Position numbers and translations under genes: made by a program
The notes under the pieces: generated by a model
The model's database searches: none
Told to the model about the DNA's origin: nothing
Seen by the model: the letters and a program-made list of their open reading frames with translations, nothing else
Shown here: positions 46,307 through 56,508 of the stretch, in pieces
How positions within the stretch are numbered: position 1 is the stretch's first letter
How the letters are laid out: every line of letters begins with the position of its first letter
NCBI GenBank assembly: GCA_038729425.1
Contig: JAVYSB010000005.1
Location: 1-64,000 of the forward strand
Length of the DNA: 64,000 nucleotides
Source of the DNA: Thermoplasmataceae archaeon
Lineage (GTDB): Archaea; Thermoplasmatota; Thermoplasmata; Thermoplasmatales; Thermoplasmataceae
Direction: 5' to 3'

Positions 46307-46364
46307 CAAAACCAAAATTATAAGCGACAAGAATTGAAATACTTTTTCCTAAGAACACGTATTT

Positions 46365-47345
46365 TCAGGAACTGATAACTTTTATTACATAAGAAGTGAA
46401 CTGAATTGAAGAGAGTTTTACAGAACCTTTGGAAGTTATACTAATATATCCTGCCCCGACTGATACTGTAAAATTGCCTGAATTCCAAGAAGTCCCCGCG
46501 GGGTTTGGGTTGTATATTGAAAGGCTGTTGTTGAGTTCACTGTATAGAGAATAGTTCCATTGCCTGTAGAATGGCGTGTTGATGTAATATTCATAATTTT
46601 TTAGTGTTATATTATCTATGGAGGATGTATTACCATTGATAAGGTAGCTGTGACCGGTAGTGTACTGGATTAATGAATAATTGGAAACGGCCAAGCTCAT
46701 CACCAATGACCCGATCTTTGAAATTGCAATTGGATATCCGCCGATGGAGATTGATCGTGTTTCCAGGGCCACGTTGCTATTGTTTCCGGTAATGTAAACT
46801 GGCATGGGACCGAGAGAGGTGGAGCTTGATGGCGATCCATAGCTGGATACCAGATTTCCGTCCTCAATAATAAAATACTCCGGTGTGACAAAATTTGTGG
46901 ACCCATACTCCTGAAGGGAACCTGAACCATTCACAGTGACAGGGAAATTGATGTTTGATTTCGTATTTACATTCTGAGTATAGTTCACCAGTAGCTGAAA
47001 TCTCAGGCTGAAGTTCATCCCAGAAGATGACGGCAAAGAGGTTAACTGTGTTGCATAGGGCTGTTCAAAGGGCTCAACCCCGTTTACTCCAAGCGGTATG
47101 GACTGAACTATCATGCTGCCGTTTTGCAGGGACTGAGATGACAATTTAGAGGAGAGTTCTGAAAATGCCGTCAAGGCTGCCTGTTGATACGATTGCTCAT
47201 TTGAGGCACCCTCGGTTGGGACATACCACGCGACAAAGGCAGTCAGAATGCTGATAACAATGGCGAAAACAAGGATCGTGCCTATGATTTCAGCCACGGC
47301 TTTGTCTTCACGATTTCTGTCCATAATACCACTGTTTCTCCTCAT
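46365..47345 (-). CDS. Secreted pilin-like surface protein (archaeal pilin N-terminal domain)
   Basis: About 326 residues. The N-terminus has a charged stretch RNREDKAV followed by an AEIIGTILVFAIVISILTAF hydrophobic segment, the pattern of archaeal type IV pilin N-terminal domains (D-K/R-A-V-S/A-E-x-I-G-T). Processing by a class III signal peptidase or anchoring by this helix is expected. The exported part is rich in Ser, Asn, Thr and Gly with many N-x-S/T sites, so glycosylation is likely. I start at ATG 47345. Its promoter region is shared with ftsZ, which diverges from it 99 bases away. Confidence 0.8.
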   Translation of the reverse strand: MRRNSGIMDRNREDKAVAEIIGTILVFAIVISILTAFVAWYVPTEGASNEQSYQQAALTAFSELSSKLSSQSLQNGSMIVQSIPLGVNGVEPFEQPYATQLTSLPSSSGMNFSLRFQLLVNYTQNVNTKSNINFPVTVNGSGSLQEYGSTNFVTPEYFIIEDGNLVSSYGSPSSSTSLGPMPVYITGNNSNVALETRSISIGGYPIAISKIGSLVMSLAVSNYSLIQYTTGHSYLINGNTSSIDNITLKNYEYYINTPFYRQWNYSLYSELNNSLSIYNPNPAGTSWNSGNFTVSVGAGYISITSKGSVKLSSIQFTSYVIKVISS

Positions 47346-47412
47346 GGTATGCCTAGAGTCAAATGTTACTTGTCGATAAATCTTTATGCGTAGGTACCCA
47401 CGTAAATGAAAG

Positions 47413-47419
47413 TTTAATA
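47413..47419 (+). promoter_or_regulatory. TATA box of ftsZ
   Basis: TTTAATA centred 28 bases before the GTG at 47444. It supports GTG as a leaderless start codon. Confidence 0.6.
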
Positions 47420-47443
47420 GAGTAAGATGCCTTAACACACTTC

Positions 47444-48535
47444 GTGGTCTATCCAACGGACAATAATGGCCAGCTCGAGTCAGATGACTCAGAAAATTCG
47501 CTTACCTCTGATGATGAACTTAGGCAGATAATCGAAAGGAGAGCACCAAAGATCAGAGTCTTTGGTACTGGTGGTGCTGGTTCTAACACCATCACACGGC
47601 TTGCAAGGGAAAAACTACAGGGTATTGAACTAATTGCGTGTAATACTGATGCCCCACACCTTCTTAGGACAAAAGCAAATGGGAAGATACTTCTTGGCGA
47701 AAACCTGACCCGTGGGCTGGGGAGCGGAGCAAACCCCCTTGTAGGTGAAGAAGCTTCGAAAGAATCAGAGGGTGAAGTGATACGCCGTATTAAGGGATCA
47801 GATCTCGTGTTCATAACTGCCGGGATGGGCGGTGGAACTGGCACTGGATCTGCTCCTCATATCGCAAAGGTTGCGAAAAGCCTGGGTGCCGTTTCAGTAT
47901 CAATCGTAACGCTTCCCTTCAAGTCCGAGGGGGAGTCGAGGATGCAGAGCGCGCGCTGGGGGCTAAGGAAAGTGCTCAATTATTCTGATACCACAATTGT
48001 AATCCCCAATGACAAGTTGCTTGAACTTGTGCCAAAACTTTCAGTTCAGCGGGCATTTCGGTATGCAGATGAAATAATAGTCAGGGCAATAAAAGGCATA
48101 ACTGAACTTATCACCAAACCGGGGCTGATAAATCTTGATTTCAACGACCTCAAATCAGTGATAAAGAATTCAGGGTTGGCGGTCATAGGAATAGGTATCG
48201 GCAAGGGCGATGCCGGGTCTCGCGTTAGAAATGCCGTTGAGGACGCATTGAATTTTCCATTCATATCAGCTGATCTTTCCACCGCTACGGGCGTGATTAT
48301 GAATCTTACCGGGGGCAAAGATCTAAAGATCGAGGAAGCAAGTGAAATATCCCAGATAATGAAGTCGGTTTGCAACAAATCCACAAAGATGCTTCTAGGC
48401 ATAAATATTGACAAGGACACTGAGTCCAAGGTGCAGGTAATGCTGGTTGTGACCGGGGTTAAGTCTAAACTGATTGATGAACTCCTTGGCAGTGGAACAG
48501 ACCAAGGTGGCACTGGCATAGATGTTGTCAGATGA
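47444..48535 (+). CDS. ftsZ: Cell division GTPase FtsZ
   Basis: Tubulin-like GTPase that assembles the division ring. 363 residues from GTG 47444. An acidic, Ser/Asp-rich N-terminal extension of about 33 residues precedes the GTPase domain, with FGTGGAGSN, ACNTDAP, GMGGGTGTGSAP (G-box), VIPNDKLLE and the T7 catalytic loop NLDFNDLK. The C-terminal domain follows, and the tail is short (GTDQGGTGIDVV). Because a reduced FtsZ-fold protein seems to be encoded at 29254-30045, this is the only canonical FtsZ in the window. Confidence 0.97.
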   Translation: MVYPTDNNGQLESDDSENSLTSDDELRQIIERRAPKIRVFGTGGAGSNTITRLAREKLQGIELIACNTDAPHLLRTKANGKILLGENLTRGLGSGANPLVGEEASKESEGEVIRRIKGSDLVFITAGMGGGTGTGSAPHIAKVAKSLGAVSVSIVTLPFKSEGESRMQSARWGLRKVLNYSDTTIVIPNDKLLELVPKLSVQRAFRYADEIIVRAIKGITELITKPGLINLDFNDLKSVIKNSGLAVIGIGIGKGDAGSRVRNAVEDALNFPFISADLSTATGVIMNLTGGKDLKIEEASEISQIMKSVCNKSTKMLLGINIDKDTESKVQVMLVVTGVKSKLIDELLGSGTDQGGTGIDVVR

Positions 48536-48684
48536 CCTTACACACCTATAAAATGAGTCTGCAATTCATCGATCCAGCCATTTGTTTCACGGCCAGCAAA
48601 AAAAGGTTTTTAACTACTCGTATATTACGAGACCGGTAATGGTTAATTTTCAGTTCTTGGATGTTACCAGAAGAGGAATATCTT

Positions 48685-49515
48685 ATGGAGTATAGTATTG
48701 TTGACCTTAAAAAAATAGCAAATAGGATTCGCCACGATATCATAGATATGGTGTATAATGCGGGCAGTGGCCATCCAGGTGGTTCTTTAAGTATAACAGA
48801 TGTACTCACAGTTCTTTATTTCAAGGAAATGTCCGTGGATCCGCAAAATCCTGAGGATCCTTCCAGGGACAGACTAATACTGAGCAAGGGCCACGCCTCT
48901 CCTGGTCTCTATGCAGTTCTTGCAGAAAGGGGTTATTTCCCCCATTCACTGCTGTCAGGTTTCCGGAAGTTGAATTCAAAACTTGAAGGTCACGTTCACA
49001 AGGGAGTTCCAGGCGTTGAAACTTCCACGGGATCTCTTGGACAGGGCCTTGGAATCGGGGTAGGCCTTTCACTTGCCGGGAAGCTTGACAAGAGGGATTA
49101 TCATGTATTTGTTATACTCGGAGATGGGGAAATAGAGGAGGGAAACATATGGGAGTCCATGATGGCAGCATCAAAGTACAGGCTGGATAATCTCATTGCT
49201 ATCCTTGACAGGAACCGTGTTCAGCTTGATGGGCGCACGGACGATATAATGCCAATGGGGAACATCCGTGCCAAGGCTGAGAGCTTTGGATGGAACGTAA
49301 TAGAGATCAATGGCCACAATTATGACGAGATCGTATCCGCCATAGAAAGCGCGAAAAAACACGAAGGAACTCCCACATTTATAATTGCCAACACCATAAA
49401 GGGGAAGGGCGTCAGCTATATGGAAGGCACAGCCAAATATCATGGTTCCCCTCCTGCGTCAAAGGAAGAATATGACCTTGCTATTAAAGAACTGGATGCG
49501 GAGGTAATTAATTGA
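48685..49515 (+). CDS. Transketolase, N-terminal subunit
   Basis: Thiamine-diphosphate-binding half of a split transketolase, which moves two-carbon units between sugar phosphates. About 276 residues. Landmarks: GSGHPGGSLS, SKGHASPGLYA, GSLGQGLGIGVG and the ThDP motif GDGEIEEGNIWE...N. I prefer ATG 48685 (AGAGGA 6-9 bases upstream) to ATG 48661. It overlaps the C-terminal subunit gene by 4 bases (TTGA). In archaea lacking the oxidative pathway this supplies ribose and erythrose phosphates. Confidence 0.95.
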   Translation: MEYSIVDLKKIANRIRHDIIDMVYNAGSGHPGGSLSITDVLTVLYFKEMSVDPQNPEDPSRDRLILSKGHASPGLYAVLAERGYFPHSLLSGFRKLNSKLEGHVHKGVPGVETSTGSLGQGLGIGVGLSLAGKLDKRDYHVFVILGDGEIEEGNIWESMMAASKYRLDNLIAILDRNRVQLDGRTDDIMPMGNIRAKAESFGWNVIEINGHNYDEIVSAIESAKKHEGTPTFIIANTIKGKGVSYMEGTAKYHGSPPASKEEYDLAIKELDAEVIN

Positions 49516-50465
49516 CGTCAGAAAGCCTCAGAGATGCTTACGGAAACACGCTCGCCGAGCTTGGAAGATTGCACAATGAACTAGTTGTGCTTGACGCCGA
49601 CCTTTCATCTTCCACTAGAACCGGAATTTTTGGCAAGGCTTTTCCAGAAAGATTTTTCAACATGGGCATTTCGGAGCAATCAATGGTCACCGCTGCTGCT
49701 GGGCTAGCCCTCGCAGGGAAGAAGGTATTTGCTTCAACATTCGCGGTTTTCCTCACACGCACTTATGAGCAGATAAGACAATCCATTTGCTACAATAATC
49801 TTGATGTAAAGCTAGTTGTAACCCACGCCGGATTAACCGTCGGTGAGGATGGGGCAACACATCAGATAGTTGAGGATGTGGGAATTATGTCGGGTCTACC
49901 AAACATGCATGTGGTTGTCCCGGCGGATTCCGTTGAGACATCAGCAGTAATAAGATGCCTGTACGAAAAATCTAAGACCCCTTTTTATGTGAGGCTATCC
50001 AGAGAGAAATTCCAAGTTGTGACAGAGAAAAACTACGAATTTAAATTGGGTAAGGGAGTTGTTCTCAGGGATGGTAGTGACCTTACTATAGTGACCTACG
50101 GGGCAATGATAGATTTCTCCTTGAAGGCAGCTCTTCAGTTGAAGGCAAAGGGAATAGATGCAAGAGTTATCAACATGTCATCTATCAAACCTATTGACAG
50201 GAATTTAATTATAAAAGCAGCCAGGGAAACAGGAAGAATTGTGACAGCAGAGGAGCATTCTATCTATAATGGCCTAGGGAGCCGTGTTGCTGAGATCATT
50301 TCAGAGGAATATCCAATCCCTATGAGAAGAATAGGCATGAAAGATAACTTCGGAAAATCTGGGAAATCTTGGGAATTGTTTGATTACTTTCATATGTCAG
50401 CAGAGGATATAGCAAAAACCTCTGAAGAGTGTTTCAGGGTGGAAAGATATGAAAATATTCCTTGA
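49512..50465 (+). CDS. Transketolase, C-terminal subunit
   Basis: Pyrimidine-binding and C-terminal domains of the split transketolase, 317 residues from TTG 49512. It includes [13 protein letters not shown] with the Glu that activates thiamine, [15 protein letters not shown], and a C-terminal [15 protein letters not shown]. The start overlaps the N-subunit stop and its own stop overlaps the transaldolase start by 17 bases, so all three are coupled. Confidence 0.95.
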   Translation: MTSESLRDAYGNTLAELGRLHNELVVLDADLSSSTRTGIFGKAFPERFFNMGISEQSMVTAAAGLALAGKKVFASTFAVFLTRTYEQIRQSICYNNLDVKLVVTHAGLTVGEDGATHQIVEDVGIMSGLPNMHVVVPADSVETSAVIRCLYEKSKTPFYVRLSREKFQVVTEKNYEFKLGKGVVLRDGSDLTIVTYGAMIDFSLKAALQLKAKGIDARVINMSSIKPIDRNLIIKAARETGRIVTAEEHSIYNGLGSRVAEIISEEYPIPMRRIGMKDNFGKSGKSWELFDYFHMSAEDIAKTSEECFRVERYENIP

Positions 50466-51120
50466 TACTGCAAACGTTGAAGAAATAAAACAGGCGATCA
50501 GTTATGGCCTTCTCGATGGTGTGACAACGAACCCTTCTCTCGTTGCTAAGAGTGCGACCAAGGACAGGGGGTTCGTCGATATTGTTAAGGAAATCCTTAA
50601 GATTACACCTGGACCAGTGAGTATAGAAGTTGTTGCGACAGATTATGAGAATATGGTAAAACAGGGCTTGAAAATAGCTTCCCTTGGAGAAAATGCGGTA
50701 GTTAAAATACCAATGACACTTGATGGCCTAAGGGCAGTCAAGGCACTTAGTGACAAGGGGATCAAGGTGAATTGCACCCTTATTTTCAATCCCATTCAGG
50801 CGATACTTGCAGCCAAGAGTGGTGCAGAATACGTTTCACCCTTTGTTGGCAGGCTCGACGATATAGGTGAGGATGGAATGGCCATAATACAGGAGATAAA
50901 GACTATTTTTGTGAACTACGACCTTTCAACCAACATCCTTGTTGCATCTATAAGGAATCCTGTGCATGTCCTCAGGTCAGCCCTGCTTGGAGCTGATGTA
51001 GTTACTCTGCCATTTGATGTTCTTCAAAAGCTGCCCTCTCATCCCAAAACCGACGAGGGGCTAAGGAGATTTCTAGATGACTGGAAAAAGGTATCGCCAA
51101 ATGGTGATTTCCCCCTATAA
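50449..51120 (+). CDS. tal: Transaldolase, short TAL/FSA type
   Basis: Schiff-base aldolase of 223 residues. Motifs: [22 protein letters not shown], the catalytic lysine in [11 protein letters not shown], and [12 protein letters not shown]. Short subunits of this kind act either as transaldolase or as fructose-6-phosphate aldolase; being in one operon with transketolase makes transaldolase likely. RpiA in this window completes the non-oxidative pentose phosphate pathway except for ribulose-phosphate epimerase. Confidence 0.93.
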   Translation: MKIFLDTANVEEIKQAISYGLLDGVTTNPSLVAKSATKDRGFVDIVKEILKITPGPVSIEVVATDYENMVKQGLKIASLGENAVVKIPMTLDGLRAVKALSDKGIKVNCTLIFNPIQAILAAKSGAEYVSPFVGRLDDIGEDGMAIIQEIKTIFVNYDLSTNILVASIRNPVHVLRSALLGADVVTLPFDVLQKLPSHPKTDEGLRRFLDDWKKVSPNGDFPL

Positions 51121-51382
51121 AATTCCAAAAATGAACTTTCTAAAAATGTTTTCTCTCACACCTATCTTGTGCGTAGGAATTTTTCCCCAGAATTTCTAAT
51201 GGTGCTTATGGGTAAAAAGTAATTTAGGTTAAGATTACGCCATCCGCGTAATAGGATCAGTCTTTGAACCGATACACGCCATCAGTGTTAGTTCACTAAC
51301 AAAGAAATTTAAGGAACATTCCAAGTTCGTCGCCTTGAGGATCCTTGACGATTAAATAAATAAAAAAAATAAATTGTTTAAT
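51121..51382. other. Intergenic region with a short palindrome
   Basis: Lies between the converging transaldolase and surface-protein genes, so no promoter is needed here. It contains GTTAGT-TC-ACTAAC at 51287-51300 and a T-rich minus-strand run just after the surface gene. No gene seen. Confidence 0.5.
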
Positions 51383-53146
51383 TCAGTTCCTCTTCCTCCT
51401 GACAGCCATTATGGATGCCACTGCGGCTATTGCTGCTACCACAGCGCCAATGGCCAAGTAATCATATAATCCAAGGCTGGAGAAACTGCTGCCAGAATTG
51501 CTTATCGGCGTTGAACTGATTACCAGTGTATGGTTGGAGAAGTGGGGAACATGAACCACCAGCAATGTGCCGGTGCTCTCCTGTATGACTGCGTAATAAG
51601 CGTTTGTACTGCTGGTGGAGTTTATCACGTTATCATAGGAAGACAGTGTTATCCCAGTTCCGTCTAGATATACGTACATCTTTCCTGCCGAGTTGATCAC
51701 CTGATCTGATATGAACACCGCTATATTCGTTCCAGTGTGCACGGCAGACGAAAGATGCAGTGCTACCTTACCGTTTGTGGTTGAGGAAACCGATAGATTC
51801 ACTGAGGAGTTCAGAGACATAGTGATGTTAGAAAACACCGTGTTTGTCAAGCTAACAGAGACAAGACCAGCAAGTTGCCTGTGAGCGAACGCGTATGAAA
51901 GCCTGTGCTGGTATTCATAACCCATTCTTTGAAGTCCCTCAGGGGCAACAAAGGAAACACCTGCTATCTGACCCGTTGAAGACGAGACTGTCAGTGTTTT
52001 CCCGTTAATAGTGAGATTTCCGTTGTTGATGAGGAGGAACCCGTAAAACTGCGAATTGTTAATCAGTACACCCATATGGCCGGCCTCGAATCTATGGTTG
52101 TATCCGAAGCTCACATTTGCTAGGTAAGATAGGTTTGAATTCAGGTCAGAGGTATTGTAATAAGTTTCTTCGTTAGGTGTCGAGAATTGTGAAGCAGTGA
52201 GGTTACTAGAGAGGGTGAAGCTTATTGTCCCGTTATACACAAGGAATTTGGATTCAAGAGCCGGGTTGTTGTGTATGGCGTAAATTATTGATCCGTTATT
52301 GTAAACAAATAGCCCCCCTACAGTCAAAACTGGGGTCCGTATTGCGGGCAGGTATTCATTTGAGGTGAAATTGCCGATGCCTGCACCTGTTATGCTTGAG
52401 AACACCTGTTGCCCTGTCTGGTTAGCAGTGAAATTAGAGATAAGGCCGGTTGTCCTGTTGAAATTGAAGTTTACGAATCTGCCAGTTACATTTCCAGTTG
52501 TCTGATTGTATGTGAAGGCATTTTCATGATCTTCGTGCGAATATTTCTGGATTAGGGTTTGAACATCTCCTCTCATTATAAATCCAACCATTAGGGTACT
52601 GAATGTTGTTAACTGGTTGCTGTAGAAAGTGACATTTTTTCCTGACTGGGTGTAAACCTTACCGTTCGTCAACAGGTATGCACTGTAATTTCCTGTAGAC
52701 AGGCTGTAGACATTCCATCCATAGGTTGCCTTAATGTCCATCGGTAACTCCACACTATCAGTGTTGATCAAGTTGTTCCCAAGGAATACGGGATCTGTAG
52801 CAAGGGCTAGGGCCATGGTCACGTTTTCTCTCGTTGATAGGGGCTGCATTGACTGATGTGCTGTCCCGAACCAAAGATCCTTTGAGTCCTGACCACCAAA
52901 GAGTGTCATTGTCTTTGTAGATACTATACCTCCATTTTGAGATACTGGAAATCCCGTGGCATTCACATTACTCGCGAGAGACAGGTTTCCGTAGGCAACA
53001 TCCGAGACGTTACCATTGGAAAGCAGGGTATATGTAAAATGCAACCCCGTGCCCCCGTCTCCGGTGTTCGAATCCGCAAGAGCGATGGATGATCCCCCCA
53101 ATAATAGCAGGGTAATTACCGCACCTACGGCTATGTGTTTAAACAT
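51383..53146 (-). CDS. Large secreted, membrane-anchored surface protein
   Basis: 587 residues: a clear signal peptide at the N-terminus (HIAVGAVITLLLLGGSSIALA), a long exported region rich in Asn, Ser, Thr and Gly with very many N-x-S/T sequons, and a C-terminal anchor (YLAIGAVVAAIAAVASIMAV) ending in RRKRN. This layout fits a type I exported surface glycoprotein. No catalytic motif was seen. It may be a component of the envelope of this wall-less archaeon. A box AAAATATC about 27 bases before the ATG supports a leaderless start. Confidence 0.8.
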   Translation of the reverse strand: MFKHIAVGAVITLLLLGGSSIALADSNTGDGGTGLHFTYTLLSNGNVSDVAYGNLSLASNVNATGFPVSQNGGIVSTKTMTLFGGQDSKDLWFGTAHQSMQPLSTRENVTMALALATDPVFLGNNLINTDSVELPMDIKATYGWNVYSLSTGNYSAYLLTNGKVYTQSGKNVTFYSNQLTTFSTLMVGFIMRGDVQTLIQKYSHEDHENAFTYNQTTGNVTGRFVNFNFNRTTGLISNFTANQTGQQVFSSITGAGIGNFTSNEYLPAIRTPVLTVGGLFVYNNGSIIYAIHNNPALESKFLVYNGTISFTLSSNLTASQFSTPNEETYYNTSDLNSNLSYLANVSFGYNHRFEAGHMGVLINNSQFYGFLLINNGNLTINGKTLTVSSSTGQIAGVSFVAPEGLQRMGYEYQHRLSYAFAHRQLAGLVSVSLTNTVFSNITMSLNSSVNLSVSSTTNGKVALHLSSAVHTGTNIAVFISDQVINSAGKMYVYLDGTGITLSSYDNVINSTSSTNAYYAVIQESTGTLLVVHVPHFSNHTLVISSTPISNSGSSFSSLGLYDYLAIGAVVAAIAAVASIMAVRRKRN

Positions 53147-53207
53147 ATTATATAATCGGGAATTACAGATATTTTCTTATTGGTACAAAATTGTACCAGA
53201 TCAACCT

Positions 53208-55130
53208 CTAATATACCCTGACGGTCTCAAGGTTCTTCATGGCGATGCTTTCGATGCCGTACTTGTTCCTAATAAGTTTTGCGAACTCATAGCATTTATC
53301 GCCATCTCCATGGTTAACCAATATTCTGTGCGGTTTTGGCTGCATAGTGGCAATATACGCAAGTAGTTGTTTCTTATCTGAATGACCTGAAAATCCCTCA
53401 GCAACCTCAACCGCCATGTTTATCTGAAATTTTTGCAGTTTCCCCGCATCATTAAGCGAAATCTCCTTTGCCCCCCTCTGGATTTTTCTCCCTAGTGTTC
53501 CGTCTGCCTGATACCCGACAAAGACAAGTGAGTGTTTTGGGTTTTCGCACCAGGACTTGAGATATTCCATCACAGGTCCGCCGTTCATCATCCCAGATGT
53601 GGCCAGTACAACCTGCGGTTCGACAGAGTCACATATATTTTGTCTCTGTTCCCGGGTTTCAACCCTCTTGAAGATTGGGCTCAGAAAAGGATTCTCCCCC
53701 CTGATCATAATACTTTCTCTAAGATTCTTGTTGAGATACTCTGGGTAGGCAGCATGAATGGCAGTAGCCTCCATAATCATCCCATCGAGATACACTGGAA
53801 CGTTCTTGATCAAACCTTCACGAACTGCCTGTTCAAGGACCAGCATTACTTCCTGACTCCTTCCCACGGCAAATACGGGCACTACAACGGATCCTCCGCG
53901 ATCGAAAGTCCTGTTTATTATGTCAATAAGGGTGTTTGAAGCTTCCGCCCTGGTATAGAAATAATCGTCTCTACCAGCATAGGTGGACTCAGTCATGAAT
54001 GTTTCCACGCGCGGAAACTTATTGTTAGCTTGGTTAAAAAGCCATGTTTTCTCAAACTTTACGTCACCGCTCAACACGATGTTGTAAAGCCCGTCGCCGA
54101 TGTGAAGATGTACTGAGGATGATCCCAGTATGTGACCGGCGTTGTATAGCGTCAGTCTCATATCCCTTGTTATATCCGTCGTCTCGTTGTATCTCAGGAC
54201 AAGGGTACGCTTTAGCATCTCTCTAATGTGCTTTGATTCATAAGGTGCCTTATGGCCTTCAGCATGGGCGACCTTGATATAATCATTTTGCAACAATGCG
54301 GCAAGATCCCTGGTAGGTTGTGTCATGTATACTGGCCCATCGTATCCATATTTGAAAAGGATGGGGAGCAATCCTGAATGATCCAAATGTGCATGCGTCA
54401 GGACAACGGCATCAATTGAACTGAAAGGTTGCACTTCCGGAAGATACAGGTAGGGTGCTCCCTCCCATGGCTGTTCATCAGCATCGTTAGTATTGAGCAT
54501 GCCGACATCCACCAGAACCTTTGAGTTGTTGGTGCTGACAAGTGTGGCACTTCTACCAACCTCCCGATGACCTCCAAGTGCAGTGATCCTTATCCACGTC
54601 TCTCCCGGCATAGTCGGGATGTTAAGCTTTTCTCCTAGTTTATGGAGAAACTCCTTCCTCTCCTGTTTTACCTCACGGAGAAACTCCCTCATTTCCTTTA
54701 CAGTTCGTGAGTTGATAGGTGGAGCCCTTACTACTCTTGGAGACCATCTCGTTTCAGATTTTATCTGCACGATCATCCCGGAATTTCTGGAAGTCACGAT
54801 CGAGGGTTCATCCGCTTCGATTACGACCTCACCAGTATCCGGCTCAAAGTAAATATCCTGAAGTCCGGCTTTATCAGGTATAATCGCCTTTATCTTCTCT
54901 TCCGCTTCCGTTTCAGGCATCATAATCGATGGGTCAGGTCGGATTGCAATCCTTCTTCTCATCTCCTGAGCTATCTGTTTGGCAAGGTCTTCCCTTTTGG
55001 AAAAAAGGTTTTCATCCTTTGTGTAAACAACAATAGTAGGGCCTTCGTAGTCGATCTCGGTGATCTGATTGTTTGGATACAATCTATCAAAGATCTGTCT
55101 GGCTTCCGCGAGGTAATCTCTAAAAGACAT
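53208..55130 (-). CDS. aCPSF1, beta-CASP metallo-nuclease with KH domains
   Basis: Archaeal homologue of the cleavage and polyadenylation specificity factor CPSF73. It works as an endo/5'-3' exoribonuclease and is linked to transcription termination in archaea. 640 residues: two N-terminal KH domains (about 1-145), a metallo-beta-lactamase core starting TALGGHREVGRSA with the zinc motif HAHLDHSG, a beta-CASP insert with MTESTYAGRD and ATSGMMNGGP, and the closing FSGHSDKKQLL and RILVNHGD motifs. A TTATATTCG-type box about 27 bases upstream fits a leaderless start. Confidence 0.97.
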   Translation of the reverse strand: MSFRDYLAEARQIFDRLYPNNQITEIDYEGPTIVVYTKDENLFSKREDLAKQIAQEMRRRIAIRPDPSIMMPETEAEEKIKAIIPDKAGLQDIYFEPDTGEVVIEADEPSIVTSRNSGMIVQIKSETRWSPRVVRAPPINSRTVKEMREFLREVKQERKEFLHKLGEKLNIPTMPGETWIRITALGGHREVGRSATLVSTNNSKVLVDVGMLNTNDADEQPWEGAPYLYLPEVQPFSSIDAVVLTHAHLDHSGLLPILFKYGYDGPVYMTQPTRDLAALLQNDYIKVAHAEGHKAPYESKHIREMLKRTLVLRYNETTDITRDMRLTLYNAGHILGSSSVHLHIGDGLYNIVLSGDVKFEKTWLFNQANNKFPRVETFMTESTYAGRDDYFYTRAEASNTLIDIINRTFDRGGSVVVPVFAVGRSQEVMLVLEQAVREGLIKNVPVYLDGMIMEATAIHAAYPEYLNKNLRESIMIRGENPFLSPIFKRVETREQRQNICDSVEPQVVLATSGMMNGGPVMEYLKSWCENPKHSLVFVGYQADGTLGRKIQRGAKEISLNDAGKLQKFQINMAVEVAEGFSGHSDKKQLLAYIATMQPKPHRILVNHGDGDKCYEFAKLIRNKYGIESIAMKNLETVRVY

Positions 55131-55189
55131 TATTTTAAACTCTCCGTACTGCGAATATAATTTAAATGTTATCTGGTTATAAAATAAAT

Positions 55190-55825
55190 TTATTGTGGGA
55201 TTTTAAGTTTTTTGATCCTTTCGGCTATCTCTTCCTCTGTAAGATCAACATAACCATTTTTCTTATCCATAACAGCTATGTCTATCTTACCGCCAGAGGC
55301 AGAATCCCTCTGCTTTGCGGCAGAAATTGCTCTTATGATAAGATCTATTCCCTCATCCACTTTCATATCCCTGCTGTATCCGGTCTCCAGCACACCATAT
55401 ACAAATGGCGATCCGGATCCAGTGCTTGCATAGATATCCTCAACCGATCCCCCTGCTGCGTCAACGGAGAATATGTGAGGTGACTTGTCCACACCACCGA
55501 TCAAGATCTGCACCATGTATGGATAATACTTTGATTGATTGAGAATGTTTGACAGCAAGGTGGCTACAGCCTCTATTGGCATGTTAAACTTTCTCTGCAG
55601 CCTGTAAATCTCAAGTTCTGCCTTCATGTATCTTACAAGAACCTGAGCATCCCCTACAAGACCAGCTATGGTCATTCCGGCGTAAGTGTCTATTTGATGA
55701 AGTTTCCTCCCATCCTTATGCATGATAAAATGATCCATGGTGACCCTTCTCTCAGTCCCCATTATCACGGCGTCTTTCAGGGTTATACCGACGGTCGTCG
55801 TTCCAGTTTGTAATGTCTGATTCAT
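55190..55825 (-). CDS. psmB: Proteasome beta subunit
   Basis: Catalytic subunit of the 20S proteasome. From ATG 55825 it begins with the short propeptide MNQTLQTG followed by TTTVG, so the mature N-terminal nucleophile is Thr 9; the T. acidophilum subunit has the same propeptide length. A lysine in ERRVTMDHF's strand region and [12 protein letters not shown] are conserved. An earlier in-frame start at 55900 would add 25 residues not found in the family. A TTTGTACTTTT box about 23 bases upstream is a plausible promoter. Confidence 0.97.
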   Translation of the reverse strand: MNQTLQTGTTTVGITLKDAVIMGTERRVTMDHFIMHKDGRKLHQIDTYAGMTIAGLVGDAQVLVRYMKAELEIYRLQRKFNMPIEAVATLLSNILNQSKYYPYMVQILIGGVDKSPHIFSVDAAGGSVEDIYASTGSGSPFVYGVLETGYSRDMKVDEGIDLIIRAISAAKQRDSASGGKIDIAVMDKKNGYVDLTEEEIAERIKKLKIPQ

Positions 55826-55936
55826 GTTTTCACGTCCAGAAAAGTACAAAGGTTGATTTGACAATCCTATTAAACGTTTTCTGAACGTTTCCGACTTCAA
55901 AAATAGGCTTATCGAACAACACTCCAGGATTGAAGT

Positions 55937-56428
55937 TTACGAATCGCCTATTTCCTTCCTGATCCGGCTGAGTCCTTCAAGACGTATTTTTCTCCTTGCT
56001 TCAGCCTCTTCAAAACGCTTTTTCTCATCTTCGGTCTCGACGATCAAACCGGGGATATCAGTGGGTCTCCCATCTTGATCCACCGCAACATATGTGAGAT
56101 ATGCCTTGGTTGCGAAGTGTTCAGCTCCCGTGAGCCCTTCCTGAGAAATAACATCAACTTCAATCTCCATCGTCGTCCTAGTAACGTAATTAACCCTCCC
56201 CTGCATCTTAACGATATCCGCAAGATGAATTGGCGAAAGGAAGTAAAGGCTGTCAATACTGCCCGTAACTGCTCTCCTCCTGCCATGTTTTATCGCAACA
56301 ATTGATGCCACATTATCTATCCACTCCACGAGTCTTCCACCATAAAGAGCATTGAAAATATTAGTATCTGCGGGTAGGACAAGGCGTTCCATGGTTGAGA
56401 ATGACTCCTCGCATTTCTTTGAATCCAT
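55937..56428 (-). CDS. Hotdog-fold acyl-CoA thioesterase
   Basis: 163 residues, YciA/BACH-like acyl-CoA hydrolase family. The conserved stretch VLPADTNIFNALYGGRLVEWID carries the active-site Asn/Asp region (the N-x-x-G-x-x-x-G-G pattern). Then VTGSIDSLYFLSPI and the strand MEIEVDV follow. A charged C-terminal helix (EDEKKRFEEAEARRKIRLE) extends beyond the domain. Physiological acyl chain is unknown. Confidence 0.88.
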   Translation of the reverse strand: MDSKKCEESFSTMERLVLPADTNIFNALYGGRLVEWIDNVASIVAIKHGRRRAVTGSIDSLYFLSPIHLADIVKMQGRVNYVTRTTMEIEVDVISQEGLTGAEHFATKAYLTYVAVDQDGRPTDIPGLIVETEDEKKRFEEAEARRKIRLEGLSRIRKEIGDS

Positions 56429-56508
56429 GGAAGAATATTTACACCAATCTTTTATTATTTTGGTATTCTTTCCAGATAATTTAATTATTCAATCCTAGCT
56501 TCACATCC

